Positions 40,585-50,207 of a DNA stretch of 64,000 nt are shown here, in pieces. Made by a program: the position numbers and the translations under genes. The notes below the pieces were generated by a model. It was not told the origin of the DNA. It saw only the letters and a list, made by a program, of their open reading frames with translations, and ran no database searches. Numbering within the stretch: position 1 is the first letter of the stretch; every line of letters starts with the position of its first letter. Origin of the DNA: UBA9676 sp035532275 (GTDB lineage Bacteria > Actinomycetota > Actinomycetes > Streptosporangiales > Streptosporangiaceae); assembly GCA_035532275.1 (NCBI GenBank), contig DATKRG010000196.1, forward strand, positions 29,229-93,228, read 5' to 3'.

Positions 40585-42963
40585 TCAGGCGCGCCTGCGG
40601 CCCGGGCTCAGCCGTACCAGGCGGTACCACGCGATGGTGGTGAACACCACCGCGAGCAGGATCTGCAGGCCCATGTCGAGCAGCCAGATTTGCGGCTTGT
40701 GCGCCCACACCGGATCGGGTTTGGTGCCCGGCGACGGTGGGCTGATCTTGGTCAGGCTGGATGTCGACGCGGTCGCCGAGAACCCCCAGCGGGACGGCGC
40801 CAGCCATGACAGCTGGTTCAGCCCCGCCTTCCCGCTCAGCGGCAAAACTCCGCCGGACAGGATGACCTGTGCCATGGCCAGCAGGACCAGCAGCGGCATG
40901 GTCTTCTCCGACGTGCTGACCGCCGCCGACACCAGCAGCCCGAGTGCCATCGAGGCGATGGCGAGCACCACGATCGCCAGTGCCAGTTCGAGGAACGGGG
41001 CGGACGTGAAGAAGGCACCGTGGGATGGCAGCGGGCGGCCGAACAGGCCGATCACCACCAGCACCAGCGCCTGCAGTCCGCTGATCAGCCCGAGCACGGC
41101 CAGCTTGGAGCTGAGATAGGCGCCGACCGACAGGCCGGCGGCCCGTTCCCTCCGGTAGATGGCCCGCTCCTTGACCAGCTCCCGGACCGAGTTGGCCGAC
41201 CCCACGAAACACGCCCCGATGATGAGGATGAGCAGCAGCGACTGGGCGTCGCCATTGGTGCCCGGCTTGCCGCCCAGCCCTTCCGAGGCGGGCACCGCCC
41301 GGATCAGCAGCCCCACCACGATCGGCATGATCGCCAGCACGCCCAGGTAGTTGCGGTCGGAGGCGATCACCGCCAGGTAGCGCCGGACCAGCGTGCTCAG
41401 CTGCGCCAACCAGCTGCGCGGCGCCGGCGGGGCCTCCGGTGGCTCGGGCGTCTCCCCGGCCACCCCGGTGGCCACCCCGGTGGCCACGTACTGCGCGTAC
41501 ATGGGCGAGCGGGCGAACTCCCCCGCCCAGTCCCGGTCCGGCTCGGCGTCGAACGCCTGGAACACCTCGGCCCAGCCGGCCTTGCCGAAGTAGCGCAGCC
41601 CCTCGTCGGGCGGGCCGTAGAAGGCGAGCCGGCCGCCGGGCACCAGCACCAGCAGCCGGTCGCACACGTCCAGGTTGGCCACACTGTGGGTGACCACGAT
41701 GACCGTGCGGCCATCCTTGGCGAGCCCGGACATCATCTCCATCACCGACTTGTCCAGCCCCGGGTCCAGCCCGGAGGTGGGCTCGTCGAGGAACAGCAGG
41801 GACGGCTTGGTCAGCAGTTCCAGTGCGACGTTGACCCGCTTCTGCTGGCCGCCCGACAGCGAGCCGGCCCGGGTCTGCGCGTGCTTGGTCAGGCTCAGCT
41901 CGGCCAGGACCTCGTCCACCCGCCGGTTCCGCTCCTCCGCTGACGTGTCACCGGGAAAACGCAGTTCCGCGGCATATCGCAATGCGCGCTGCGCGGACAG
42001 CTGTGTATGCAAGATGTTTTCCTGCGGGACAAGCCCGATGCGGTGGCGCAGCTCCGGATAGAAGGTATAGAGGTCGCGGTCGTCGTACAGGACCGCTCCT
42101 TCGTCCGCTGGCCGGATTCCGGTAAGCGCACCGAGCAAAGTCGTCTTGCCCGCGCCACTGGGCCCGATAATCCCCACCAGGCAGCGTTCCCCAATAGGGA
42201 AACTGACATGGTCGAGCAGCACCTTGCCGCCGGAGATGCGCACCGTCAGGTCCTGCACGGTGAGACTGATGTCGCCTTCGTCGACGAACTCCTGCAGCTC
42301 ATCGCCGACCAGCCGGAAGGTGGCGCGGCCGATGCCCACCAGGTCCTGCTCGGTCATGGGGCTGGACGACACCCTCTGCCCGTTGACGAACGTCCCGTTG
42401 TGGCTGCCGAGATCGACGATCTCGAAGGTCCCCCCGCCACGGTTGCGCAGTTCGGCGTGGTAGCGGGACACGCCCAGATCGGGCACGACCAGATCGTTGT
42501 CCGGAGCCCGCCCGATCCGCATGACCTGGGCCGGGGCCCGCAGCACCGCCGTCGGCGGGCGCCGCATGCCGGCGCCGGACGGGGGCGGCTGGCCGGTGGC
42601 CGGTGGCCAGTGCGGGCTGGCGCCGTCAGGCGGGTGCACCTCGGCCAGCTCGCAGGCGACGAGCGGGCCGGTGTCGGGATCGCCGAGCCTGAGCTCGCAG
42701 TCGGCGTCGATCTCGATCCGCTGCTGGCGGCGCGAGCCGAGGTATATACCGTTGGTGCTGCCGGTGTCCTCGAGAATCCAGGAATCGGCGCCAGCGTGCA
42801 AATCCGCGTGATGCCAGGACACGCGGGAATCGCTGAAAGCTATATCGCAGTCCGGGTCGCGGCCCAGGGTGTAAGACGGTCCCGGATGAAGGCTGCGCAC
42901 GGATCCGCCGGCTTTTACGACGAGTTCTGGCGCATCCGGTGCCTGCTGGACATGCTTACTCAT
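40585..42963 (-). CDS. FHA-FHA-ABC transporter fusion (Rv1747-like), copy 1
   Basis: 792 residues. FHA domain 1 at about 20-105 (YTLGRDPDCD, RVSWHHADL, DTGSTNGIYL), FHA domain 2 at about 145-225 (MRIGRAPDNDLVVPD, GVSRYHAEL, GSHNGTFVNG), ABC ATPase at about 235-460 (Walker A GPSGAGKTT, signature SLSGGQQKR, Walker B LLFLDEPTSGLD), then an ABC2-type membrane domain with about six helices. FHA domains bind phosphothreonine; in M. tuberculosis the homologue Rv1747 is controlled by the kinase PknF. Here a kinase gene starts 185 bases away, divergently. Confidence 0.92.
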   Translation of the reverse strand: MSKHVQQAPDAPELVVKAGGSVRSLHPGPSYTLGRDPDCDIAFSDSRVSWHHADLHAGADSWILEDTGSTNGIYLGSRRQQRIEIDADCELRLGDPDTGPLVACELAEVHPPDGASPHWPPATGQPPPSGAGMRRPPTAVLRAPAQVMRIGRAPDNDLVVPDLGVSRYHAELRNRGGGTFEIVDLGSHNGTFVNGQRVSSSPMTEQDLVGIGRATFRLVGDELQEFVDEGDISLTVQDLTVRISGGKVLLDHVSFPIGERCLVGIIGPSGAGKTTLLGALTGIRPADEGAVLYDDRDLYTFYPELRHRIGLVPQENILHTQLSAQRALRYAAELRFPGDTSAEERNRRVDEVLAELSLTKHAQTRAGSLSGGQQKRVNVALELLTKPSLLFLDEPTSGLDPGLDKSVMEMMSGLAKDGRTVIVVTHSVANLDVCDRLLVLVPGGRLAFYGPPDEGLRYFGKAGWAEVFQAFDAEPDRDWAGEFARSPMYAQYVATGVATGVAGETPEPPEAPPAPRSWLAQLSTLVRRYLAVIASDRNYLGVLAIMPIVVGLLIRAVPASEGLGGKPGTNGDAQSLLLILIIGACFVGSANSVRELVKERAIYRRERAAGLSVGAYLSSKLAVLGLISGLQALVLVVIGLFGRPLPSHGAFFTSAPFLELALAIVVLAIASMALGLLVSAAVSTSEKTMPLLVLLAMAQVILSGGVLPLSGKAGLNQLSWLAPSRWGFSATASTSSLTKISPPSPGTKPDPVWAHKPQIWLLDMGLQILLAVVFTTIAWYRLVRLSPGRRRA

Positions 42964-43148
42964 CTAGTAAGTCTTGGTCGATTCATCTCACGGTAAACTA
43001 TCGGAGTCGAATCTGCTGATAACCGGGACACGGCGCGGTAGGGGGTATGACGCCGGTGGGCCCGGGGGATTCGTTATTTCCCCAGCGATAGCGGTGCGGG
43101 CGGCAGGCGGCGCCAGCACCGGACGGGCGGAGAAGCGCTGGAGGCGCG

Positions 43149-45602
43149 GTGAGTGACGAGACCTCGTGGGGAACCGAGGACTTCCCGGTCGGTTCACAGG
43201 TCGCTGGCTACCGGCTGGACGCCATGATCGGCCGCGGCGGGATGGCGGTCGTCTACCGCGCCTACGACTCCCGGCTTGACCGCCGGGTCGCGCTCAAGAT
43301 CCTCGCGCCGGGGCTGGCCAGCGACGAGAGCTTCCGGCAGCGGTTCATCCGCGAGTCCCGGGCGGCGGCGGCCGTCGACCACCCGCACATCATCCCGGTC
43401 TTCGAGGCCGGCCAGGCGGACGGGATCTTGTTCATCGCGATGCGCTACGTGGAGAGCCGCGACGTGCGCACGCTGCTGGACCAGCAGGGCCCGCTGCAGA
43501 TGGCGCGGGTCGCCGGCATCGTCAGCCAGGTGGCGTCGGCGCTGGACGCCGCGCACGCGCACGGCCTGGTTCACCGCGACGTCAAGCCCGCGAACATGCT
43601 GCTCGACATCAGCGGCCGGGGGGCCGGCACCGACCACGTGTACCTGTCCGACTTCGGGCTCACCAAGCAGGCCCTGTCCTCGACCGGGATCACCGCCACC
43701 GGCCAGTTCCTGGGCACTCTGGACTACGTGTCGCCGGAGCAGATCGAAGGCCACCCGGTGGACGGCAGGGCCGACGAGTACGCGCTGGCCTGCACCACCG
43801 TGGAGATGCTGACCGGGACGCCGCCGTTCCCCCGCGAGGAGCGGCTGGCCGTCATGTGGGCGCAGATCTCCGAGCCGCCGCCGGTCCTGACCGAGCGCCG
43901 CCCGGACCTGCCGCCGGCGGTCGACGAGGTGATCGCCAAGGCGCTGGCCAAGGCCCCGGCCGAGCGGTACGGGAGCTGCGGGCAGTTCGCGGCGGCCCTG
44001 CGGGAGGCGTGCGGCCTGGCCGGCCCGGACACCCAGCCGGCCAGGCCCACCCCCACCCCCACCCCGCCCCCGGGCTGGGGCCCCCGGCAGGCCCCGACAC
44101 CGCCGCTGGCCGGGGAACCACCGGCTCCGGCGCAGCCAGGCACCACCCCGCCGCCGGAGGCGACGCGGCCGGCCGGCCGCCAGGCCCCGCCGGCCGGCCA
44201 GGCCCCGCCGCCCGGCCAGACTCCACCGCCGGGGCAGACTCCCCCGCCGGGGCAGACTCCCCCGCGGCAGCCGACGGAGGTGGCCCGGCCTGCCGCGGCG
44301 GCCGCCGCGGCGGGAGGGCCGCCAACGCAGGAGGTGGGGCAGGCGCGGCAGGGGCCTCCCCCGCCACCTGGCCCGCCGCCCGCCAGGGCCGCCGCCCGGC
44401 CGCCACGCCGGCCCTGGTGGCGCTCGCCCGCGGCCCTCATCGCCGCGGTCATCGTCGTGCTGGCCGCGGCCGGCGCGGCCTACGCGCTCACCCGTGGCGG
44501 GGGCGGTGGCGGCGGCACCGCCGCGCTGTCGGTACCGGGCTGCACCAACACGACCGCGGCAGCACGGCCACTGCGGTCGGTCCGGACCAGTGCGACCCCG
44601 CTCAGCGGCCAGCCGTTCGGCGTGGTCGTGACCGGGGACGGCAAGTGGACCTTCGTGTCACAGGGCAACTCGATAGCCGTCCTGTCCAACGGCGCCGGGC
44701 TGGCCCCGTCGCTGGTGCGGACGATCCCGGTGGCCGGGACCGCCCAGGGTGAGGCGCTCACCCCGGATGGGCGCTACCTGCTCGCCGCCTCCGGCAGCGG
44801 GGCGGTCGTGATCAACGTGGCCGCCGCCGAGCAGGGCGGGCCGAACCCGGTGACCGGCACCCTCAGCGCGCCGAACGGCAAGGGGGCGGTCGGCGTGGCG
44901 GTCTCGCACGACAGCCGGGTCGCGTTCGTCACCTTGCAGTTCAGCAACACGCTGGCGGTGTTCAACCTGCAGGCGGCACTGTCGCGCGGATTCGGCCCGT
45001 CGGACCTGATCGGCACTGTCCCGCTCGGGGTGCACCCGGTCGGCATGAACATCGGGCGGGACGGGCGCTGGCTGTATGTGGTCTCCCAGCAGCGCAGCAA
45101 CACCAGCCAGCAGGGGCTGCTGACCGTGATCAACGTCCAGAAGGCGGCCGTCAAGCCCGCGTCGTCCATCGTGGCCCAGGCTCCGGCCGGCTGCCATCCG
45201 GTCCGGGTGGTCACCGCTGGCCACGGCGCCGACGTCTGGGTGACGGTGCGCGAGAGCAACACCCTGCTCGGGTTCTCCGCCAGCAAGCTGCGCAGCGATC
45301 CGGCGCATGCGCTGATCGCCCGGGTCCAGGTGGGGCAGTCGCCGATCGGGCTGGCCCCGGTGGACGGCGGTGCCCGGATCGTGGTCGCCAACTCCAACCT
45401 GGCCGGGCGCAAGGGGATAGCGCCCAGCCTGGCCGTGGTCAACACCTCCGCCGCCCTGGCTGGCAAACCGGCCCTGGTCGGGCTGATCAGGACCGGCCTG
45501 CTGCCCCGCCAGTTCGCGCTGAGGCCGGATGGGCGCACCCTGCTGGTCACCAACTCCACCTCCCGCCAGCTGGAGGCCGTGGATGTCAGCCACCTCCCGT
45601 AG
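43149..45602 (+). CDS. Ser/Thr protein kinase with extracellular beta-propeller, copy 1
   Basis: 817 residues. Kinase domain about 20-285: glycine loop IGRGGMAVVY, Lys50 (VALK), catalytic HRDVKPANM (Asp144), DFG at 168-170, VSPEQIEG. Pro-rich juxtamembrane region with PPPGQT repeats (about 300-415), one membrane helix (about 422-447), then a roughly 350-residue YncE-like beta-propeller outside the cell (FGVVVTGDGKWTFVSQGNSI, KGAVGVAVSHDSRVAFVTLQ, GRDGRWLYVVSQQ). Overall plan of PknD. GTG start. It overlaps the next gene by 20 bases. Confidence 0.92.
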   Translation: MSDETSWGTEDFPVGSQVAGYRLDAMIGRGGMAVVYRAYDSRLDRRVALKILAPGLASDESFRQRFIRESRAAAAVDHPHIIPVFEAGQADGILFIAMRYVESRDVRTLLDQQGPLQMARVAGIVSQVASALDAAHAHGLVHRDVKPANMLLDISGRGAGTDHVYLSDFGLTKQALSSTGITATGQFLGTLDYVSPEQIEGHPVDGRADEYALACTTVEMLTGTPPFPREERLAVMWAQISEPPPVLTERRPDLPPAVDEVIAKALAKAPAERYGSCGQFAAALREACGLAGPDTQPARPTPTPTPPPGWGPRQAPTPPLAGEPPAPAQPGTTPPPEATRPAGRQAPPAGQAPPPGQTPPPGQTPPPGQTPPRQPTEVARPAAAAAAAGGPPTQEVGQARQGPPPPPGPPPARAAARPPRRPWWRSPAALIAAVIVVLAAAGAAYALTRGGGGGGGTAALSVPGCTNTTAAARPLRSVRTSATPLSGQPFGVVVTGDGKWTFVSQGNSIAVLSNGAGLAPSLVRTIPVAGTAQGEALTPDGRYLLAASGSGAVVINVAAAEQGGPNPVTGTLSAPNGKGAVGVAVSHDSRVAFVTLQFSNTLAVFNLQAALSRGFGPSDLIGTVPLGVHPVGMNIGRDGRWLYVVSQQRSNTSQQGLLTVINVQKAAVKPASSIVAQAPAGCHPVRVVTAGHGADVWVTVRESNTLLGFSASKLRSDPAHALIARVQVGQSPIGLAPVDGGARIVVANSNLAGRKGIAPSLAVVNTSAALAGKPALVGLIRTGLLPRQFALRPDGRTLLVTNSTSRQLEAVDVSHLP

Positions 45603-46275
45603 CCGCTACCGCCGGCGCCGCCCCCGCTGGGGCGTGATCACCCTCATCGTGGTGGTGGCCCTGCTCCTCATCGCACTGATCGTCGACCGGGTCGCGGTGG
45701 TCTACGCCGAGAACCGGGTCGCCACCCAGATCCAGGACCGGGGCTTCACCAGCAAGCCGCACGTGACCATCACCGGTTTCCCGTTCCTGACCCAGGTCGT
45801 GAGCCGGCACCTGGACAAGGTGCTGATCAGCACGGCCGGCGAGAAGCTGGGGCCGGTGGACGTCAAGCGGATCGACGCCACCCTGTCCGGGATCCGGCTC
45901 AACTCCGGCTACAACGGCGGCACCGTGTCCCAGCTGTCCGGCACCGCGCTGATCGGCTTCGCGGGGCTGGCCGGGGCGGCCGGCGTGCCGGGCCTGACCG
46001 TCTCCGCCGGCGGGCCCGGCCAGGTGAAGATCACCGCCGACCTCGGCGTGGTCAGCGGGACGGCGACGGCGCGGGTCACCCGGGCCGGCCCGGGCAAGAT
46101 CCGGATCATGGTGACCTCCGCCGGCGGGCTGCCGGCCTCCACGCTCGGCTCACTGCGCGATGTCACCCTGCCGCTGCCGGCCCTGCCGATGGGCATGTCC
46201 ATCCGCGGTGTGAGCATCACCGGCCAGGGAGTCCTGGTGCGGATCGCGGGCCGGAACGTGAGCTTCGGCAGCTGA
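45583..46275 (+). CDS. DUF2993 (LmeA-like) membrane-anchored protein, copy 1
   Basis: 230 residues. Basic N-terminus and one membrane helix (WGVITLIVVVALLLIALIVD), then DUF2993: VATQIQDRGFTSKPHVTITG, FPFLTQVVSRHLDKVLIST, VDVKRIDATLSGIRLN, SGTALIGFAGLAGAAG, LPLPALPMGMSIRGVSIT. Mycobacterial LmeA, of this family, binds phosphoinositides and acts in lipomannan synthesis, so an envelope lipid role is plausible. Starts inside the kinase coding end, so translation is coupled. Confidence 0.85.
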   Translation: MSATSRSRYRRRRPRWGVITLIVVVALLLIALIVDRVAVVYAENRVATQIQDRGFTSKPHVTITGFPFLTQVVSRHLDKVLISTAGEKLGPVDVKRIDATLSGIRLNSGYNGGTVSQLSGTALIGFAGLAGAAGVPGLTVSAGGPGQVKITADLGVVSGTATARVTRAGPGKIRIMVTSAGGLPASTLGSLRDVTLPLPALPMGMSIRGVSITGQGVLVRIAGRNVSFGS

Positions 46276-46365
46276 CCGCTTCGCCCGCCGGCTCCTCCGC
46301 ACCCCCACCCCTCCGCGCGTGCCCCCGCACCTCAGCGCACTGGCCCCTCCGCGCTCCTCACATTT

Positions 46366-46388
46366 GTCATGGTTGGCGCAACCATGAC
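46366..46388. promoter_or_regulatory. Operator 1 upstream of the Rieske oxygenase
   Basis: Perfect dyad: arm GTCATGGTTG, spacer GCG, arm CAACCATGAC. Second copy begins 33 bases downstream. Confidence 0.8.
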
Positions 46389-46398
46389 ATAAGAGAGT

Positions 46399-46421
46399 GT
46401 CGTGGTTGGCGCAACCATGAC
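46399..46421. promoter_or_regulatory. Operator 2 upstream of the Rieske oxygenase
   Basis: Same dyad with one change (GTCGTGGTTG, GCG, CAACCATGAC). Centre-to-centre distance from operator 1 is 33 bp, about three helical turns, so two repressor dimers could bind the same face. Confidence 0.8.
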
Positions 46422-46461
46422 AGACGGCTGCCCGGGAGGCCTGCATGCGGAGTACCGGACG

Positions 46462-47517
46462 ATGACCGCGCCGGGGGCCTTCGCCGATGTCGCGGCGCTG
46501 CGGGAATGCTGGCACCCGGTGACGTTCAGCCACGAGCTGGCCGACCGGCCGGTGCACGCCGACCTGCTCGGCGAGCCGCTGGTGCTGTGGCGCGGGACGG
46601 ATGGCCGGCCACGCGCCAACGCGGACCTGTGCGTGCACCGCGGCACGGCATTGTCGCTCGGCTGGATCGCCGGGGACGAGCTGGTCTGCCCCTACCACGG
46701 CTGGCGTTACCGGGCCGACGGCCGGTGCGCAGCCATCCCCCAGCTGGAAGACCCATCCCGGGTGCCGGCCAAGGCCCGGATCTCCGCGTTCGGCTGCCAG
46801 GAAAGATATGGCCTGATCTGGGTCGCGCTCTCCGAACCGCGCTGGCCGCTGCCGCAGGTGCCGGAACTGGAGGACGGCGGCTGGGCGGTGGTGATGGCCG
46901 GTCCCTACCGCTGGCGCTGTGACGCTGCCCGCCAGGTGGAGAACTTCACCGACTTCGGGCACTTCCCGTGGGTGCACCCGGGGCTGCTCGGCGACCCGGA
47001 CCGGCCGGTGGTGCCGCGGCACGAGGTCCGCACCGAGGGCAACGTGCTGCACTACACGATCGTGCGGCCAGAGGCACCCAACACCAGCGACTTCCCGGTC
47101 TTCGGCAACGATCAGGCCGGCCCGCCGCAGCGCCGCAGCCGCTACGAGCTGCATCTGCCGTACACCATCGCGCTGCGGCTGGGCTGGGGCGGCGAGCGGG
47201 GCATGGTGTACTTCTTCGCCTCCCAGCCGGTCAGCGCCGGCAGCTGCGCCGGGTACGTCCTCATCGGCCGCAACTACAACCTCGACCAGCCCGACCATGT
47301 GCTGCAGGAGTTCGAGGACACCATCTTCGGCCAGGACCAGGTGGTGGTGGAGTCGCAGCGGCCCGAGCGGGTGCCGTTCGACCTCGCCGCCGAACTGCAC
47401 CTGAAATTCGACGCGGTGGCGGTCGCCTACCGCAAGGCCATGCGCGAGCTGGGCCTGGCCACCAGCGACGCCATCGGCCACGTCGACAGCCCTGTGTCTG
47501 CGGCCCACCCAGGCTGA
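46462..47517 (+). CDS. Rieske [2Fe-2S] aromatic-ring-hydroxylase-type oxygenase
   Basis: 351 residues. Rieske domain with CVHRGTALSLGW and CPYHGWRYRADG (Cys57, His59, Cys76, His79) and a C-terminal catalytic domain with NFTDFGHFPWVHPGLLG (mononuclear-iron His pair), fitting terminal oxygenases of the PaO/vanillate-O-demethylase group. ATG 46462 has GCGGAG nearby and leaves the two operators 41-96 bases upstream; an earlier in-frame ATG at 46417 lies inside operator 2 and is less likely. The regulator and the electron-donor reductase are not in the window. It sits between the two kinase cassettes. Confidence 0.85.
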   Translation: MTAPGAFADVAALRECWHPVTFSHELADRPVHADLLGEPLVLWRGTDGRPRANADLCVHRGTALSLGWIAGDELVCPYHGWRYRADGRCAAIPQLEDPSRVPAKARISAFGCQERYGLIWVALSEPRWPLPQVPELEDGGWAVVMAGPYRWRCDAARQVENFTDFGHFPWVHPGLLGDPDRPVVPRHEVRTEGNVLHYTIVRPEAPNTSDFPVFGNDQAGPPQRRSRYELHLPYTIALRLGWGGERGMVYFFASQPVSAGSCAGYVLIGRNYNLDQPDHVLQEFEDTIFGQDQVVVESQRPERVPFDLAAELHLKFDAVAVAYRKAMRELGLATSDAIGHVDSPVSAAHPG

Positions 47518-47520
47518 CGG

Positions 47521-47564
47521 GCTGGCGGATCTCTGCCGTCTCGTGGCGGCAGAGATCCGCCAGC
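47521..47564. terminator. Bidirectional hairpin terminator
   Basis: Perfect 18-bp stem (47521-47538 with 47547-47564) and an eight-base loop, between the convergent Rieske and FHA-ABC copy 2 genes. The strongest hairpin in the window. Confidence 0.85.
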
Positions 47565-47570
47565 GTCGCC

Positions 47571-50207
47571 TCAGGCCCGGCGGCCCGGGCCTTGCCGCAG
47601 CAATCGCCACCAGGCGACGATCGAGAAGACCACCCCCAGGGCGACCAGGGCGGCCATGTCCGTCAGCCAGGTGTGCGAGGTGTGCGACCACAGATGGTCC
47701 ACCGCGGTCCCTGGTGCCGGGGGGAAGATCTTGTTGAGGTTCGACGTCGATGCGGTCAGCGCATAGCCCCAGCGGGAGGGCGACAGCCACGAGACCTGTT
47801 CCAGGCCCGCCTTCCCGGCGATCGCGAACACCCCGCCGGTGAGGATGACCTCGACGACGACCACCACCATCAGGATAGGCATCGTCTTCTCGGACGTGTT
47901 GACCGACGCCGAGATGAGCAGGCCCAGTGCCATGGACACCACGGCGAGCACCGCCAGCGCGATGATCAGTTCCGCCAGCGGTATCGCGTGGATGAGCGAC
48001 CCACTCGTCGGCAGCTTCCTGCCGAGCAGGCCGATCAGCACCATGATCCCGGCCTGCACCCCGCTGATGAGACCGAGGACGGCCAGCTTGGACGAGAGGT
48101 AGGAGGCGGTGGACAGTCCAGCCGCCCGCTCGCGGCCGTAGATGGGGCGTTCCTTCACCAGTTCCCTGACCGCGTTGAACGCACCGGCGAAACAGGCGCA
48201 GATGACCAGGATGAGCAGCAGCGACGTGGCGGCGTTGTTGCTCGGGGGCGGGGTAGCGGCCACCGCGTGGGCGGCGTGCGCCGCGGCCGTGCTGGTCGCG
48301 TGACCCGTCGCGTGGGCCGTCGCATGCGCGGACGCGTGGGCGGACGCATGAGCACTGGCGTGGGCCGTCGGGTGAGCCGTCGCATGCGCCGACGCGTGGC
48401 TGTGCGCATGTTTCTTGGCGTGGCCGGCCGCGTGTTTGGTGACCGGTTTATGTTTGGCGGGCGGTGCAGGCCCGCCCGCCGGTCCCAGGCCGTCCGCGGC
48501 CGGAATGGCAAGGATGACGCCGCCGAGCACGATCGGCGCACCCGCGAGCAGCCCCAGGTATACGCGGTCCGACGCGATCACCGCCAGGTAGCGCCGGCAC
48601 AGCGTGCTGAACTGGGCGAACTTGTTCTTGGACGGTGGGGCGGGCGGCATCTGCCGGTTCGCGGCAGCCGGCCGGCTCCCGTCCACCGCCGCCATGACGA
48701 ACTGCTGGTGCCAGGGCGAGCGCCGGTACTCCCCCGCCCAGTCCCGGTCCGGGTCGGCGTCGAACGCCTGGAACACCTCGGCCCAGCCGGGCTTCTTGAA
48801 GTGCTTCAGGCCGTCCTGCGGCGGGCCGAAATAGGCCACCTTGCCGCCCGGCACCAGGACCAGCAGCCGGTCGCAGATGTCCAGGTTGGCGACGCTGTGG
48901 GTGACGACGATGACGGTGCGCCCGTCCTGGGCCAGCCCTTTCATCATCTCCATGACCGACTTGTCCAGCCCGGGGTCCAGGCCGGACGTCGGCTCGTCCA
49001 GGAACAGCAGGGACGGCTTGGTCATCAGCTCCAGGGCGACGTTCACCCGCTTCTGCTGGCCGCCCGACAGCCGGTCCGTGCGGGTCTCGGCGTGGTTGGT
49101 GAGGGACAGCTCCGCCAGCACCTCGTCCACCCGCCGGTTCCGCTCGGCCGTGCTGGTGTCCCGGGGAAACCTCAACTCAGCCGCATAACGAAGGGCCCGG
49201 CGTGCTGTGAGCTGTGTATGGAGAATGTTCTCCTGCGGGACCAGGCCGATCCGGTGCCGCAGTTCGGCGTAGTGGGTGTAGAGGTCCCGGTCGTCATACA
49301 TGACGCTGCCGCCGTTGGCGGGGCGCATGCCGGTGAGGGCGCCGAGCAGGGTGGACTTGCCTGCCCCGGACGGGCCGATGATCCCCAGCAGGCACCGCTC
49401 GCCGAGCGGGAAGCTGACGTGGTCGAGCAGGACTTTGCCGTTGCCCAGGGTGACCGTCAGGTCACGGGCGACCAGCGAGACGTCCCCGGTGTCGACGAAC
49501 TCCTGAAGTTCGTTGCCGGACAGCCGGAACGTGGACGGCCCGATGCCGACGATGTCGCCCTCGGTCAGCGGCGCGGCGGAGACGCGCTGGCCGTTGACGT
49601 AGGTCCCGTTGTGGCTGCCCAGGTCCACGATCTGGTAGGTGGCGCCGGACCGGCGGAGCTCAGCGTGGTTACGGGACACGCTCAGATCGGAGATGACGAT
49701 GTCGTTGTCCGGGGCGCGGCCGATCCGCAGTGTCTTGGCCGGCAGCTGCCGGATGACGCTGGGCTCGCGGTGCGAAGCCGTCGACATGCCGCCGCCTGCC
49801 CCGCCGCCCGGCATGCCGCCCACCATGGTCGGGCTCGGCCCGGGGCTGGCGGCAACGGCGGTGGCCGGCCGTGGTGAGGGCACACCGGTGGAACAGATCA
49901 TGCTCGGCCCGTCCACCGGGTGGCCGAACCTGATGGTGCGGTCCCCTGTGAGCACCACCCGGTTCACCCGCTCTGAACTGAGATAGGTGCCGTTGGTGCT
50001 GCCGGTGTCCTCCAGGACCCAGGATCCATGCTCATGGCGCAGGACAGCATGGTGCCACGACACCCGGTCGTCATTGATGAGGATGTCGGACTGGGGGTCC
50101 CGGCCGACGGTGTATGAGGGGCCCGCCTGCAGGGTCCGGTCAGACCCTTGGGTCTGGACGGCGAGCGGGGGGGCGGTACTGGATGAGACTGGTTGCTCGG
50201 TCGCCAT
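47571..50207 (-). CDS. FHA-FHA-ABC transporter fusion (Rv1747-like), copy 2
   Basis: 878 residues, same order as copy 1: FHA 1 (YTVGRDPQSDILINDDRVSW), FHA 2 (RIGRAPDNDIVISDLSVSRN), ATPase (GPSGAGKST, RLSGGQQKR, LLFLDEPTSGLD) and an ABC2-type membrane domain. Unlike copy 1 it has a roughly 70-residue His/Ala/Thr-rich insert (about residues 585-655) between the first membrane helix and the second, built from short HA-x-AHA units, which would lie outside the membrane and might bind metal. Divergent from kinase copy 2. Substrate of the exporter unknown. Confidence 0.92.
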   Translation of the reverse strand: MATEQPVSSSTAPPLAVQTQGSDRTLQAGPSYTVGRDPQSDILINDDRVSWHHAVLRHEHGSWVLEDTGSTNGTYLSSERVNRVVLTGDRTIRFGHPVDGPSMICSTGVPSPRPATAVAASPGPSPTMVGGMPGGGAGGGMSTASHREPSVIRQLPAKTLRIGRAPDNDIVISDLSVSRNHAELRRSGATYQIVDLGSHNGTYVNGQRVSAAPLTEGDIVGIGPSTFRLSGNELQEFVDTGDVSLVARDLTVTLGNGKVLLDHVSFPLGERCLLGIIGPSGAGKSTLLGALTGMRPANGGSVMYDDRDLYTHYAELRHRIGLVPQENILHTQLTARRALRYAAELRFPRDTSTAERNRRVDEVLAELSLTNHAETRTDRLSGGQQKRVNVALELMTKPSLLFLDEPTSGLDPGLDKSVMEMMKGLAQDGRTVIVVTHSVANLDICDRLLVLVPGGKVAYFGPPQDGLKHFKKPGWAEVFQAFDADPDRDWAGEYRRSPWHQQFVMAAVDGSRPAAANRQMPPAPPSKNKFAQFSTLCRRYLAVIASDRVYLGLLAGAPIVLGGVILAIPAADGLGPAGGPAPPAKHKPVTKHAAGHAKKHAHSHASAHATAHPTAHASAHASAHASAHATAHATGHATSTAAAHAAHAVAATPPPSNNAATSLLLILVICACFAGAFNAVRELVKERPIYGRERAAGLSTASYLSSKLAVLGLISGVQAGIMVLIGLLGRKLPTSGSLIHAIPLAELIIALAVLAVVSMALGLLISASVNTSEKTMPILMVVVVVEVILTGGVFAIAGKAGLEQVSWLSPSRWGYALTASTSNLNKIFPPAPGTAVDHLWSHTSHTWLTDMAALVALGVVFSIVAWWRLLRQGPGRRA

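Noticed and set aside
38996..41665. 889-codon open frame on the minus strand
   Set aside because: Antisense to the ricin-lectin protein and to part of the FHA-ABC gene. Composition is Arg/Gly/Ala/Pro only, no domain, typical of the open opposite frame of GC-rich genes.
46968..49877. 969-codon open frame on the plus strand
   Set aside because: Runs through the Rieske gene out of frame and antisense to the FHA-ABC gene; no domain and no start site.
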